From positions 4,526,001-4,590,000 of the forward strand of contig NZ_CP053928.1 of assembly GCF_014108865.1 (NCBI RefSeq): a stretch of 64,000 bases of DNA. Direction: 5' to 3'. The first letter of the stretch is position 1, and each line of letters opens with the position of its first letter. This DNA comes from Nocardioides sp. WS12 (GTDB taxonomy: Bacteria > Actinomycetota > Actinomycetes > Propionibacteriales > Nocardioidaceae). Below are positions 17,952-27,308 of this stretch, one piece after another. A model generated the notes under the pieces. The model had not been told where the DNA came from. It made no database searches and saw only the letters and a program-made list of their open reading frames with translations. A program made the translations under genes and the position numbers.

Positions 17952-18566
17952 GGTTTCCGGCAGATCCGCCGACGGGGAACCGCCCCGCCGTCGCTCCCGC
18001 CACGCCTGGAAACGCCGCCAGCCGCGACGGACGATCCGCCAGGCCAGCCAGAGCGTGACCAGCCCCAGGAGCAGCAGCACCAGCGAGATCGAGGCCGCGA
18101 TGTAGGGGTGCTGCACGGCGAACGCGATGACCGCGAGCACGGTGATGTCCTCGCCGAGGCTGATCCCGATGTTGGTGAACGGTTCCGGGGACGTGTTCAC
18201 CGCCATCCGGGTCCCGGTCTTCACCGAGTGCGACGCGAAGGCGGTCGACCCACCCACCAGGCCGCCCGTGATCTCGTTGAGCGAGCCCGAGTCGCCGGCA
18301 ATGAGGACGCCGAGGACGCCACCGACCACGGGCCGGATCGCCGTGGAGATCACGTCCCATGCCGAGTCGACGTACGGGATCTTGTCGGCCACGAACTCGA
18401 AGGCGTAGAGGAAGCCCGCAAGCGCCAGCACCTCCCAGCGCCCGAGGAAGTCAGGGATCTCGTCGACCGTGCCGAACCGGTCCGAGAGACCGAGCACGAG
18501 CACCACGAGATAACTGTTGATGCCGCTGGCCCAGCCGGAGGAGAACGCGAGGGCGAGTGATTCCAC
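17943..18566 (-). CDS. DUF4126-family integral membrane protein
   Basis: A 207-residue membrane protein with about five hydrophobic segments and a basic C-terminal tail. GWASGINSYLVVLVLGLSDRF near the N-terminus and GGSTAFASHSVKTGTR in the middle are what I know from DUF4126 proteins; their role is unknown. The GTG start has no ribosome site but has TAACCT ending 6 bases upstream. The 3' end contains the -35 of xylB, so its transcription may interfere with, or read through into, xylB. Confidence 0.8.
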   Translation of the reverse strand: MESLALAFSSGWASGINSYLVVLVLGLSDRFGTVDEIPDFLGRWEVLALAGFLYAFEFVADKIPYVDSAWDVISTAIRPVVGGVLGVLIAGDSGSLNEITGGLVGGSTAFASHSVKTGTRMAVNTSPEPFTNIGISLGEDITVLAVIAFAVQHPYIAASISLVLLLLGLVTLWLAWRIVRRGWRRFQAWRERRRGGSPSADLPETLT

Positions 18567-18572
18567 GGGGTC

Positions 18573-18578
18573 AGGTTA
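18573..18578 (-). promoter_or_regulatory. -10 hexamer of the DUF4126 gene
   Basis: TAACCT on the minus strand ends 6 bases before the GTG at 18566, the leaderless spacing seen repeatedly here. Its first three bases are also the TAA stop of the upstream gene. Confidence 0.5.
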
Positions 18579-19808
18579 GGACCGCACGTCGAGCCAGACC
18601 ATGCGGTGGTCGGACGTGGGGAACGGGAACGTGCCGGTCAGGCGATACAGCGGGTCCGCGGCCGTCGGCCAGAACACCCCGCCGCCCAGCACCTTCAGCC
18701 GACGCGACGGCAGGACGTAGTCGACGCGCAGGTTGCCCGGCGCACCGTCGGCGAAGTCCGCAGTGTCGAGGGCAGGGTCGCCGGTCTGAGCGACATTCGC
18801 GCCGCCCTGCAGGAGAGCAGCCTCCGGAGCACCGGCCGACGACGGCGCGAACCGGCTGTTGATCAACGGGTGGTCGAGCAGTTGCAGGATCGCGTCGTCG
18901 ACCGAGTCGCCGTCCTCGGGGTCGGCGTTCTGGTCGCCCGCGATCACGAAGCTCGAACCGGGCCGCAGGCCGCCGTACTGGCCCTTGTCGTCGTAGATGT
19001 AACCGCCGCGCGCCGGACCGGAGACGTAGTCGGCCCAGAACCGGATCTCGTCGTGGTTGCGCTTGCCGTTGCGGTCCTCGGGGCCGTCGAAGGTCGGCGG
19101 CGTCGGGTGCGAGACGAGGAAGTGCACCGTGTCGCCACCCACCTGGATCGGGACGTCCCAGTGCGACTTCGAGGAGAGCCGGAAGACCGCCAGTTCCTCG
19201 GGCGAGTACCAGTCGGCCGGCGCGCTCGTCGCCGGGTCGTCGGGAAGGAGCGCGCCCGGCATGTCCGCCCAGCGGAAGGTCTGGAAGGTGCGGACCGCCG
19301 CGGTGTCGATCGGGTACTTCGAGTAGACGACCAGGCCGTACTGACCCGGGAACAGACCGAAGCCGAACGCGTCGTCGCCGCCGCCGACCTGGCCGTTGTT
19401 GTTCAGGTCGAAGCCGCTCGGGACGCCGGTGTTCGACGGAGCGACGAAGGAGTACGGGTACTCCACGGGGTCCGCGCCGTTCTGCGAGACCTCGAGGTAG
19501 TTGTCGCGAAACAGGTCCACTGCAGCGGGCGCGTAGTCGAACTCGTTGATGAGTACGACGTCCGGGTCGACTCGCTGGATCGTCTCTGCCACGTTGCGGG
19601 CCTGGGGGTCGTCCGGGTTCGAGAGGTCGGCGACGAGTTCGCCGTCCACGCTGCGATTGAGGGACGCGTTGAAGGTGGCGAACCGGACGGGATCAGCCCC
19701 TCCACCACCGCGAGGTGCCGCGCCGGCGACCTCAACGGTGGCGCCGAGGCCCGACGCGAGCAGGGCCAGGGTGGCGAGCGGAACGAAGATGCGGGACGTG
19801 CGGCGCAT
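18576..19808 (-). CDS. secreted endonuclease/exonuclease/phosphatase-family protein
   Basis: A 410-residue exported protein with a signal peptide (MRRTSRIFVPLATLALL..., cleavage after AGAA) and a DNase-I-like metal-dependent hydrolase fold. The fold is recognised by RFATFNASL, the metal-site LINEFD, VIAGDQN and the C-terminal SDHRMV. Residues DLNNNGQVGGGDD look like a calcium-binding loop. It could cleave nucleic acid or phosphate esters outside the cell. ATG 19808 has GGAGG 5 bases upstream. Confidence 0.85.
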   Translation of the reverse strand: MRRTSRIFVPLATLALLASGLGATVEVAGAAPRGGGGADPVRFATFNASLNRSVDGELVADLSNPDDPQARNVAETIQRVDPDVVLINEFDYAPAAVDLFRDNYLEVSQNGADPVEYPYSFVAPSNTGVPSGFDLNNNGQVGGGDDAFGFGLFPGQYGLVVYSKYPIDTAAVRTFQTFRWADMPGALLPDDPATSAPADWYSPEELAVFRLSSKSHWDVPIQVGGDTVHFLVSHPTPPTFDGPEDRNGKRNHDEIRFWADYVSGPARGGYIYDDKGQYGGLRPGSSFVIAGDQNADPEDGDSVDDAILQLLDHPLINSRFAPSSAGAPEAALLQGGANVAQTGDPALDTADFADGAPGNLRVDYVLPSRRLKVLGGGVFWPTAADPLYRLTGTFPFPTSDHRMVWLDVRS

Positions 19809-19901
19809 GGGACCTCCGAGCAGGAAATGCGGACACCATGACGCTAATCCCGACCACCCCCACCCCACCACCGTGAGCGGTGAAGGTTCGATGAACGAGC
19901 G

Positions 19902-21020
19902 TCAGCGCCGGCGAATGCCGCCGTAGATCCCGCGCTCCACGATCCAGGGCTGGAGGATCGACCGGACCGACCAGGCCGGGAACCGGAACGGTTGGCCGGA
20001 TGGCGCGTAGACGCGGAGCCCGTCGGCCTCCACCCCGAGGACCGAGCCCCACCGGCGCCGCGGAGCCCGGAACGTCTTCAGGTCACCTTCGCCGACGAAG
20101 GCCCGGATGTTCGCGGCCAGCATCTTGTCCGCGCGGTTGCGGGCCGAGGACCGCAGTTCGTCGGTCGCCGCGACATCCCCGATCGCGAACACCTCCGGAT
20201 GACCGGGCACCTGCAGCGTCGGCTCGACCCGCACGAAGCCCCCCTCGTCGAGGAGGTACGACGGCAGCCAGTTCGTGTTCGGACGGACGCGCCCGATCGC
20301 CCACACCACCGCGTCGGCCGGCGTCGGCGCCTGGCCCGTGCTCCAGTCGATGGGCCCGGCCGTGATCCGGTCACAGGCGAACCCGTCGGGCAGCGCGGCA
20401 CGGTGACCGGGGCGGAGGTCGACGCCCGCGGCGAGCAGCCGTCGTCGTACGTGGTCCCAGGTGCGGAAGTGGTGGCGCGGCAGGGCGCGGTCGCCAGGGA
20501 AGCAGAGGACCACCCGCTTGGCGGGCCAGCGCGTCGCGACCTGGAGCGCGGTGCTGACCGCGGCGGCACCGCCGCCGACGATCACGACCCTGTCCGCGTC
20601 CGCGACCTGCCCGTGCGACGACGCCAGAGCGGCGTCCACTTCGTCGGCGGTCTGCAGTTCCGGGCGCCGCCAGAAGCCGTTGGTCACGCCCGTGGCGAGC
20701 ACCAGCACGTCGTACGACTCCTGCCGATCACTGCCCGCGAGGTCACGCACCGTCAGCGCCCGACCAGCCACATCCACAGCGGTGAGCTCGCCATGCACCG
20801 TCCGGGCGCCGTCGAGCCGGGCGAACCGCCCGAACCCGTACCAGTGATCCCTCGTCCACTCCTCTGGCCGGGCCAGCCGCATCCCGAGTTCCTGCCCGCT
20901 GACGAGCCCGGGCTTCGAGGAGATGCCGACGACGTCCACCGCACCGGAACGCGCGAGGTGGAGCGCGGTGAGCAGGCCGCTGTCACCCAGCCCGGCGACG
21001 ACGACCTTCGGCTGGCTCAC
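19902..21020 (-). CDS. FAD/NAD(P)-dependent oxidoreductase
   Basis: A 372-residue two-dinucleotide flavoprotein. It has an FAD-binding GLGDSGLLTA at the N-terminus, an NAD(P)-binding VVIVGGGAAAVSTALQVA in the middle, and the FAD site FAIGDVAA near residue 290. This is the NDH-2/ferredoxin-reductase-like layout without a redox disulfide. GTG 21020 overlaps the stop of the DUF1295 gene (GTGA), so the two are translated together, and it may supply electrons to that reductase (inference). The electron acceptor is unknown. Confidence 0.85.
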   Translation of the reverse strand: MSQPKVVVAGLGDSGLLTALHLARSGAVDVVGISSKPGLVSGQELGMRLARPEEWTRDHWYGFGRFARLDGARTVHGELTAVDVAGRALTVRDLAGSDRQESYDVLVLATGVTNGFWRRPELQTADEVDAALASSHGQVADADRVVIVGGGAAAVSTALQVATRWPAKRVVLCFPGDRALPRHHFRTWDHVRRRLLAAGVDLRPGHRAALPDGFACDRITAGPIDWSTGQAPTPADAVVWAIGRVRPNTNWLPSYLLDEGGFVRVEPTLQVPGHPEVFAIGDVAATDELRSSARNRADKMLAANIRAFVGEGDLKTFRAPRRRWGSVLGVEADGLRVYAPSGQPFRFPAWSVRSILQPWIVERGIYGGIRRR

Positions 21021-21907
21021 GCGGATCCACCCGTCCGGCGGGGCGGTCGCGGCACCAGACGCGGCACCCGGTCGATGACGTCCTGGTACGACGGCCGCCG
21101 CTCGAGGCTGCGTCCCTCCATCATCGGGATGCTGGCCGCCTGGAACATGGCGACCATCGCGACCGTGCCGATCAGCAGCCACCACCAGTCGCCCGGTGAG
21201 GCGGCGAGTCCGAACAGGCCCATCGCGAACCAGAAGCTGATCTCGCCGAAGTAGTTGGGATGGCGCGACCACGCCCAGAGACCGCGGTCCATCGCCTGGC
21301 CCGGCTGACGTGTGCGGACGAACCGGTACATCTGCAGGTCGGCGACGAAGGCGAGGGCGACGGCAGCGAGGCCGACTACGACGGCCACCCCGTCGAGCCA
21401 GTTCAGCGAACGTCCGGGGAGCGCCACGGCGGCGTACACGGGAAGCAGGCCGAGGAAGACCTGCATCGTGGGGACTACATGGATGCCGACCAGGTCGGCG
21501 AGGAATTCCAGGCGGCCCGCGCGCTCGCGGACCAGCGGGTAGCGGAAGTCCTCGTGGTGCAGTCCCGGGAAGGCGTAGATCCAGTTGCCGGTGAGCCGGA
21601 TCGCCCACACGGCGATCACCGCGAGCACCAGCCAAGCACGCCCGTCACTGACCCCGGGCGCGTCCGCAGCCAGCCACCAGTAGACGGCGAGGTACGGCGG
21701 CAGGATGCTCCAGTAGGCGTCGTAGAAACTGGAGTTGCGGTGGATCCGGCTCGCCGCGAAGACCACGAGCGTCGCGAGCACGTCGGCGATCAGTCCGTCG
21801 AGCCAGAGCCAACGGGCGTCCGGGCCCCACAGCAGCCAGATCGTTGCGACGCCGAACGCGGCGACGTATGCGATCCCGACGCGGGTCAGCGACGCGGCCT
21901 TGCTCAC
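21017..21907 (-). CDS. DUF1295 / steroid 5-alpha-reductase-like membrane protein
   Basis: A 296-residue polytopic membrane protein. The C-terminal GLWAWSRHPNYFGEISFWF is the hallmark of DUF1295 and of the steroid 5-alpha-reductase/ICMT superfamily, in which NADPH reduces an enone or a methyl group is transferred. The upstream NSSFYDAYWSILPP segment is also typical. It is probably the first gene of a two-gene operon with the flavoprotein. A KstR-type palindrome lies in its promoter, which fits steroid or isoprenoid chemistry but does not prove it. Confidence 0.85.
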   Translation of the reverse strand: MSKAASLTRVGIAYVAAFGVATIWLLWGPDARWLWLDGLIADVLATLVVFAASRIHRNSSFYDAYWSILPPYLAVYWWLAADAPGVSDGRAWLVLAVIAVWAIRLTGNWIYAFPGLHHEDFRYPLVRERAGRLEFLADLVGIHVVPTMQVFLGLLPVYAAVALPGRSLNWLDGVAVVVGLAAVALAFVADLQMYRFVRTRQPGQAMDRGLWAWSRHPNYFGEISFWFAMGLFGLAASPGDWWWLLIGTVAMVAMFQAASIPMMEGRSLERRPSYQDVIDRVPRLVPRPPRRTGGSA

Positions 21908-21913
21908 GCCCCG

Positions 21914-21934
21914 ACGATACAGGAACGTGTTCTA
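21914..21934 (-). promoter_or_regulatory. leaderless promoter of DUF1295 gene with KstR-type palindrome
   Basis: TATCGT (21919-21914) ends 6 bases before the GTG at 21907. The palindrome GGAACGTGTTC with flank (21921-21934, AGGAACGTGTTCTA) directly precedes it and matches TNNAACNNGTTNNA except for the first base. It overlaps the end of the TetR gene. The same hexamer TATCGT serves fbiC. Confidence 0.6.
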
Positions 21935-22543
21935 GTTTTTCGGTGGTTGCCGGAGGCCGGCCAGTTGTACGTCGAGCGCCGCGCGGGTCCGCTCGCCAAG
22001 CGGAGCGCCCTCAGGGTGGTCGAGCCAGTCCATGACGCACAGGCCCAGATTGACGATCAGCATCCAGCTCAGGAGTTCGGGAGTGAGCGCCGTCGTACGG
22101 AACTCGCCGCTCTCCTGACCACTGCGCATGATCTCCGCGATCAGGGCGATCAACTCGGCGTGCATGTCGAGGCCACCGCGCGGCATCCCGGCGCGGATCG
22201 TCTCGGCGCCCATCTCGCGGATCCCGGCGTCGCTCTCGAGCCAGGTGTCGCGGACGACTTCCTCGATCACACCGAGCCGCGCCTCGGCGGTTTCGGCAGA
22301 CGAGGCAGCCAGCGTCGCAGCCGCCACTTCGGCCATCTGGCGAGCGAACTCGCCCAGCAGGCCGGCCTTGCTGCCATAACTGCGGAAGAAGGTCGCGCGC
22401 CCCACTTCGGCGCGTTCGCAGATCTCCTCGACCGTGATGTCGGCGTAGGAACGGTCGGCCATCAACGCCACCGCCGCGTCGAAGATCGCGGCCGACGTAC
22501 GGACCTTCTTGCGGTCCCTCAGCGTGGGGGCTGCTGTGGTCAT
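21932..22543 (-). CDS. TetR-family transcriptional regulator
   Basis: A 203-residue repressor with a TetR helix-turn-helix at about 35-60 (ITVEEICERAEVGRATFFRSYGSK) and an all-helical ligand domain. It diverges from the fused kinase/beta-barrel gene, and a nested inverted repeat in the gap is its probable operator. TATGCT ends 6 bases before its ATG, so its message is probably leaderless. The ligand is unknown; the neighbourhood suggests a lipid or acyl-CoA. Confidence 0.9.
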   Translation of the reverse strand: MTTAAPTLRDRKKVRTSAAIFDAAVALMADRSYADITVEEICERAEVGRATFFRSYGSKAGLLGEFARQMAEVAAATLAASSAETAEARLGVIEEVVRDTWLESDAGIREMGAETIRAGMPRGGLDMHAELIALIAEIMRSGQESGEFRTTALTPELLSWMLIVNLGLCVMDWLDHPEGAPLGERTRAALDVQLAGLRQPPKN

Positions 22544-22549
22544 GGCACC

Positions 22550-22608
22550 AGCATAGCAAGGTGACGAGACTTCGGTTTCATGTGATACTCAAGTATCACT
22601 TTGTCTCG
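22550..22608. promoter_or_regulatory. divergent promoter and nested operator of TetR and fusion gene
   Basis: TATGCT (22555-22550, minus) is the TetR -10. GTGATACT (22582-22589) and AGTATCAC (22592-22599) form an 8-bp-arm palindrome with a 2-base centre. CGAGAC (22565-22570) and GTCTCG (22603-22608) form outer arms around it. A single TetR dimer or dimer pair could control both directions. Confidence 0.65.
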
Positions 22609-22620
22609 AAAGGCCCCTTG

Positions 22621-25113
22621 ATGAGCTCCGTTGAAGTCCTGCACTCCGTCGACGACCTGACCCACGACTGGCTGACCCGTGCCCTCGGCGCACCGGTGCG
22701 CAGCTTCACGGTCGGCCCGATCGGCACCGGCCAGGTGAGCGGGACCTTCCGGATCGTCCTGGACTGGGACGGCGACGCCTCGTCCGTCGTCCTGAAGATC
22801 GCCGACGCCGACCCATCGGTACGGGCCACGGGCGTCTCGATGGGGATCTACGAGCGCGAGGTTGCCTTCTATGGCGGCATCGCCGGCCGCCTCCCCAGCA
22901 CCGCGCTTCCCCGCTCCTACGTCGCGGAATACGACGACGTCGACGGCTGGTTCACGCTGCTGCTCGAGGACGGCTCCCCCGCGCACCCCGGCGACCAGAT
23001 CGTCGGCTGCTCGCCCGAGGAGGCCCGCAAGGTCGTCATCGAGCTCGCCCGCCTGCAGGCGTCGGTGCACGGCGACCCCGAGCTCGCGGCGACCATCTCC
23101 AAGGACCCGGTCGTCACGGGCTTGATGCTCGAGATGCTGCTGCCGCTCTACTACGAGCGCTTCGGCACCCGGATCGACGACACCCACCGCCCGGTCGTCG
23201 ACCAGCTGGTGCAGTCCTTCGACACCTGGGCCGCCGACCGCAGCGAGCCGCGCGGCCTCGCGCACTCCGACTTCCGTCTCGACAACATCCTGTTCGGCGA
23301 GGAGGGCGCCGCCCGCGACGTCACCATCGTCGACTGGGCAACCCTCGAGTGGGGCCCACTCACCAAGGACCTGTCGTTCTTCATCGGCGGCAACCTGACC
23401 GTCGAGGACCGCCGCGCGCACGAGAAGGAACTCGTCACGGCGTACCACGACGAACTCGTCGCGAACGGCGTCAAGGACTTCTCGTTCGACCAGTGCTGGC
23501 GCGGGTACCGCCTCAACGCCTTCTCCGGCGTGCTGATGGCGATCGGCGCCCCGATGGTCGTCGTGGCGACCGAGCGTGGCGACAAGATGTTCATGACGAT
23601 GCTCTCGCGGCACTGCCAGCAGGTCCTCGACCTCGACGCCCTGACCCTGCTCCACGAGATCCGCACGGCCGCCATCCAGGTCGACCCGAACGACGAGGCG
23701 CGCCACGAGCCGGGCATCGACCAGTACTGGAACGAGAGCTACTACCTCGACGCCATCAGCGCCGACGGCACGATCGGCGCCTACGTGCGCGCTGGCTTCG
23801 TCCCGAAGCTGAACCGCACCGTCTACACCGCCTACGTCGTGGGCGTGGACCGCCCGTCCGTCGGCGTCCTCGCCTACGAGGCGCCGCTGCCGACGGTCGG
23901 CAATGTCGTCGAGACCGACGAGTTCACCTCGGACCTGGTCGTCGAGGAGCCGCTCAAGAAGATGCGCGCCACCCTCGCCGGCACCGGTCAGTCGTACGAC
24001 GACCCGGCCGCCGCACTGCGTGACGAGGCCGGCGAGCCGGTGCACGTCGAGATGGACCTGGTCTGGGAGACCGACGGCGAGCCGTACATGTACCAGGTGA
24101 CCAGCCGCTACGAGATGCCCTGCCGCGTCACCGGAACCATCACGATCGGCGACGAGGTGCTCACCCTCGACGGCCCCGGCCAGCGCGACCACTCCTGGGG
24201 CCCGCGCGACTGGTGGTCGATGGACTGGACGTGGGCTTCGGCCCACCTCGAGGACGAGACCCGGATGCAGACGATCGAACTGCGCTTCCCCGGCATGACC
24301 AACGCGACCGTCGGCTACGAGCAGGACCCGAAGGGCCTGACCGAGATCAACGGCATGGGCACCGGTTACCAGATCCCCGAGAGCCGGATGCCCGGGCGCA
24401 CCATCGCGACGCTCGAGCCGACCGGGACGTCGTACGAGTGGGAGCCGATCGCCTACGGCCCGCTCCGCATCGAGGCGCCCGACGGCCGGGTCTGCGAGTT
24501 CCCGCGGGCGATGGCGCGGGTGACGACCTCCGACGGCCGCACCGGCCTGGGCTGGATCGAGTGGGGCCACAACGTGGTGCCGACCAAGGACAGCGACTCC
24601 CCCGTCATCGCCGCCGCCCAGCGCTTCGGGCGTACGGCGAAGGAGCGGGCCACTGCAGCGGCGACCAGGGCCGTCGCGGCAGTCCCCGGGTCGGCGTACG
24701 ACGGCCTGATGAACTCGCGCGCCGGCCGCCCCGTCACGGCCGCGATCTTCAAGGCGCTGCCCGGCCAGATCAACCGCGCGGCGGCTGAGGGCGTCGACGC
24801 GCTGATCCGGTTCAAGGTGACCGACGCGAAGTCGGGCGGTGTCGACGTCTTCGACCTGACCCTGCCCCTGACGGGCGCACCGACCGTCGCCCGCGGCATC
24901 GTCGGCAAGGGCGCCCCGGACGCACGTCTGACCCTGATGCTCTCGTCGGCCGACCTGATGGCGCTCGCCACCAACCGGATCGACGCGACCGAGGCCGCGC
25001 TCACCCGTCGCATCGTCGTCGAGGGCGACCTCCACTTCGTCCCCACCTTCGCCGCACTGATGGCGAAGCCGGCGGCCGGCGCAGGCCAGACCCAGGTCGG
25101 TCACATCGACTGA
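22621..25113 (+). CDS. fusion of a phosphotransferase domain and a DUF7064/7065-like beta-barrel domain
   Basis: An 830-residue protein made of two parts. Residues 1 to about 355 are an APH/choline-kinase-like domain with the catalytic loop HSDFRLDN (215-222) and metal-binding VDW (about 234-236). About 365-830 is a beta-rich domain with GQRDHSWGPRDWW (about 520-532), which resembles the lipocalin-like AttH/CrtC, DUF7064/DUF7065 group. The separate genes at 50750-53064 encode the same two parts, and the second shares the motif as SRDRSWGVR. The substrate is unknown; kinases of this branch often act on small hydroxylated compounds rather than antibiotics. ATG 22621 follows GAAAGG. Confidence 0.78.
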   Translation: MSSVEVLHSVDDLTHDWLTRALGAPVRSFTVGPIGTGQVSGTFRIVLDWDGDASSVVLKIADADPSVRATGVSMGIYEREVAFYGGIAGRLPSTALPRSYVAEYDDVDGWFTLLLEDGSPAHPGDQIVGCSPEEARKVVIELARLQASVHGDPELAATISKDPVVTGLMLEMLLPLYYERFGTRIDDTHRPVVDQLVQSFDTWAADRSEPRGLAHSDFRLDNILFGEEGAARDVTIVDWATLEWGPLTKDLSFFIGGNLTVEDRRAHEKELVTAYHDELVANGVKDFSFDQCWRGYRLNAFSGVLMAIGAPMVVVATERGDKMFMTMLSRHCQQVLDLDALTLLHEIRTAAIQVDPNDEARHEPGIDQYWNESYYLDAISADGTIGAYVRAGFVPKLNRTVYTAYVVGVDRPSVGVLAYEAPLPTVGNVVETDEFTSDLVVEEPLKKMRATLAGTGQSYDDPAAALRDEAGEPVHVEMDLVWETDGEPYMYQVTSRYEMPCRVTGTITIGDEVLTLDGPGQRDHSWGPRDWWSMDWTWASAHLEDETRMQTIELRFPGMTNATVGYEQDPKGLTEINGMGTGYQIPESRMPGRTIATLEPTGTSYEWEPIAYGPLRIEAPDGRVCEFPRAMARVTTSDGRTGLGWIEWGHNVVPTKDSDSPVIAAAQRFGRTAKERATAAATRAVAAVPGSAYDGLMNSRAGRPVTAAIFKALPGQINRAAAEGVDALIRFKVTDAKSGGVDVFDLTLPLTGAPTVARGIVGKGAPDARLTLMLSSADLMALATNRIDATEAALTRRIVVEGDLHFVPTFAALMAKPAAGAGQTQVGHID

Positions 25114-25201
25114 GTCGGCCAGCCTTTTCGAGGTGTTCCCCGGGCGAATCAGCAGGTCTAGGGTCGCAATCGGCACTGTCGCCGACCCTTGGGAGCCCAG
25201 G

Positions 25202-26848
25202 ATGACCATGAATCTGCAGCGGCGGAAGGTTGCCCTCGTCGGCGCCGGAGCGGCACTTGTCCTGGGGCTCCCCCTGGCCGTCGGGCACTCGGCCGCGGGC
25301 GCACCGAAACCGACCCCGCCCGAGGACGGTCCGACCCAGATCGTGCGGGTCGAGACGCCGACCCGGGCCGACCGGAACAAGGTCGCCGACCTGGGTCTCG
25401 ACCTCGCCGGCACCGTGGGCGTCGACTCGATCGATGTCATCGTGGAGACCAGTGCAGACCGGGCCGCCCTGGCGCGGGCCGGCTTCTCGGGGCAGGTCGT
25501 CGTCAAGGACGTGAAGGCGGCCGAGCGCGAGAGGGTCGCCGCCGACAAGGCGTACGCCGCGGCGAAGCCCGGCGGATCAACGCTTCCGTCACGACGTACG
25601 GCGTACCGCACCCTGGCCGACTACGGCACCGAGATGGCGGCGCTCGCTGCGTCGTACCCGACCCAGGCTCGGATGCTCACCCTGAACCACGACAGCCTTG
25701 AAGGCCGGGACGTGCAGGGGATCGAGATCAGCAACGGCGTCAACGCCAGCGATGACGGGAAGCCGACGTACCTGTTGCTGGGCGTCCACCACGCCCGCGA
25801 GTGGCCGTCCGCGGAGCTCGTCACCGAGTTCGCCTATGACCTCCTGCAGAACGCCGCGACCACGCGGATCCAGAACATTCTCGACAGCGTCCGGGTGCTG
25901 ATCGTGCCGGTGGTCAACCCGGACGGCTTCCAGGTCAGCCGGGGCGGCGCGTACGAACTGAAGCGGAAGAACTGTCGCCTCACCGACGGCCAGTTCCCCG
26001 CGGACGGCGCGTGTGCGCTGCGCGCCAACCGCGCACTCGGCACCGACCCGAACCGCAACTACGGCGCTCTGTGGAACGGCCCGGGGGCGTCACCGTTCCC
26101 CACGGACGAGACCTACTTCGGCGCCGGACCGTTCAGCGAACCCGAGACGCAGAACATTCGCGAGCTGATCTCCTCACGCCAGGTGGTCACGATGATCAGC
26201 AACCACACCTACAGCGCCCTCGTACTGCGGCCGCCGGGCTGGAACGGCGCGGAAACGCCGGCGGATGACGCCCTCATGACGTCCCTCGGTGACCAGATGG
26301 CCGCGCAGATGAGCTACCAGAGCATCCGCGGATATGAGCTCTACAACACCAGCGGCACCACCGAGGACTGGTCCTACACCGCCACCGGCGGTCTCGGCTT
26401 CACGTTCGAGCACGGCACGCAGGGCTTCCACCCGCAGTTCGCCACCGGTGTCGTCGGCCCATACAGCGGCGGGACGAGGAAGATGCCGGGCGGCGGAGTG
26501 CGCGAGGCCTTCCTGATCGCCGCGGAGAGCAGCGCCAACGCGGCCCGGCACTCCGTGATCGAGGGGACGGCCACGCCAGGGGTCACGCTCCGGCTGACGA
26601 AGACGTTCCAGACCGAGCCCTGGAACCCGGCACTCGCGTTCCCCGACACCCTGGAGTCCACCCTGGTGGTGCCGGCGAGCGGCGCCTGGACGTGGCACGT
26701 CAACCCGTCGACGCGACCCGCCGTGACGGCTGCGGGGGGCACCGAGACCTGGACCCTCACCTGTGAGAACCCCGCCGGCACCGTTCTCGACACACAGCAG
26801 GTGACGGTCGCTCGTGGCGGGACGGCGACAGAGAACCTCGCCTGCTGA
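25202..26848 (+). CDS. secreted M14-family zinc carboxypeptidase
   Basis: A 548-residue exported peptidase that removes C-terminal residues from peptides. After a signal peptide (ending near GHSAAG) and a propeptide-like region (about 30-125), the catalytic domain shows the zinc site HHAREWPS, DPNRNYG, the third ligand in SNHTYS, and the catalytic glutamate in GFTFEHG. A C-terminal beta-sandwich of about 100 residues (from about 440) may bind the cell wall or substrate. ATG 25202 follows GGGAG; a later ATG at 25208 is possible. No antagonist or inhibitor gene is nearby. Confidence 0.92.
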   Translation: MTMNLQRRKVALVGAGAALVLGLPLAVGHSAAGAPKPTPPEDGPTQIVRVETPTRADRNKVADLGLDLAGTVGVDSIDVIVETSADRAALARAGFSGQVVVKDVKAAERERVAADKAYAAAKPGGSTLPSRRTAYRTLADYGTEMAALAASYPTQARMLTLNHDSLEGRDVQGIEISNGVNASDDGKPTYLLLGVHHAREWPSAELVTEFAYDLLQNAATTRIQNILDSVRVLIVPVVNPDGFQVSRGGAYELKRKNCRLTDGQFPADGACALRANRALGTDPNRNYGALWNGPGASPFPTDETYFGAGPFSEPETQNIRELISSRQVVTMISNHTYSALVLRPPGWNGAETPADDALMTSLGDQMAAQMSYQSIRGYELYNTSGTTEDWSYTATGGLGFTFEHGTQGFHPQFATGVVGPYSGGTRKMPGGGVREAFLIAAESSANAARHSVIEGTATPGVTLRLTKTFQTEPWNPALAFPDTLESTLVVPASGAWTWHVNPSTRPAVTAAGGTETWTLTCENPAGTVLDTQQVTVARGGTATENLAC

Positions 26849-26872
26849 CGCTGGCCGGTTGATCCGACATCG

Positions 26873-27274
26873 TCAGGGGCGTCCCCAGAAGTCGTCCTCG
26901 GCTGCGCCGTCTTCGGAGAAGAGGTGCACCTCGACGATCTTGCCGTCACGAACCGTCAGCAGGTCCACGCCGGCCATGTCCATCGACACGTCGTCACGAC
27001 GGCCGGAGAAGCGCACCGGTACGGCGACGAACTCGCCGTTGACCATGGCCGGCCCCGCGACCGAGAGCTGGAACGTTCCCTGGCTGGTCTCCATCATCCC
27101 GCCCAGCAAGGCACCCACGCCGCCGATGCCGGCATGGTCGCCGCTGAACCGGTTGGCACCGGGCTGGTGCCAGACCACGGCCTCGTCGAATTGCGCCATG
27201 ACCGTCGGCATGTCACCGCGGCCCAGGGCGTCGAAGTAGGTGGTCGCCACAACGGCGGGGGTCTGCTCGGACAT
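26873..27274 (-). CDS. NTF2/SnoaL-like protein
   Basis: A 133-residue single-domain protein of the NTF2-like cone fold, seen in the pattern VVATTYFDALGRGDMPTVMAQFDEAVVWHQPG and in the last strand VRDGKIVEVHLFSEDGAAEDDFW. Family members include small isomerases, hydrolases and stress proteins; no catalytic pair is clear enough to choose. GGGAG precedes the ATG. It is divergent from the HxlR gene and is probably its target. Confidence 0.8.
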   Translation of the reverse strand: MSEQTPAVVATTYFDALGRGDMPTVMAQFDEAVVWHQPGANRFSGDHAGIGGVGALLGGMMETSQGTFQLSVAGPAMVNGEFVAVPVRFSGRRDDVSMDMAGVDLLTVRDGKIVEVHLFSEDGAAEDDFWGRP

Positions 27275-27308
27275 CTGGGTCTCCCTTGAGGATCGATTGA
27301 GGCACTAT

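Noticed and set aside
22540..25611. Very long open frame on the minus strand opposite the fused kinase gene
   Set aside because: It is the mirror of a GC-rich coding frame: composition is Arg/Gly/Val/His-rich without motifs, while the plus strand has clear domains and a ribosome site.
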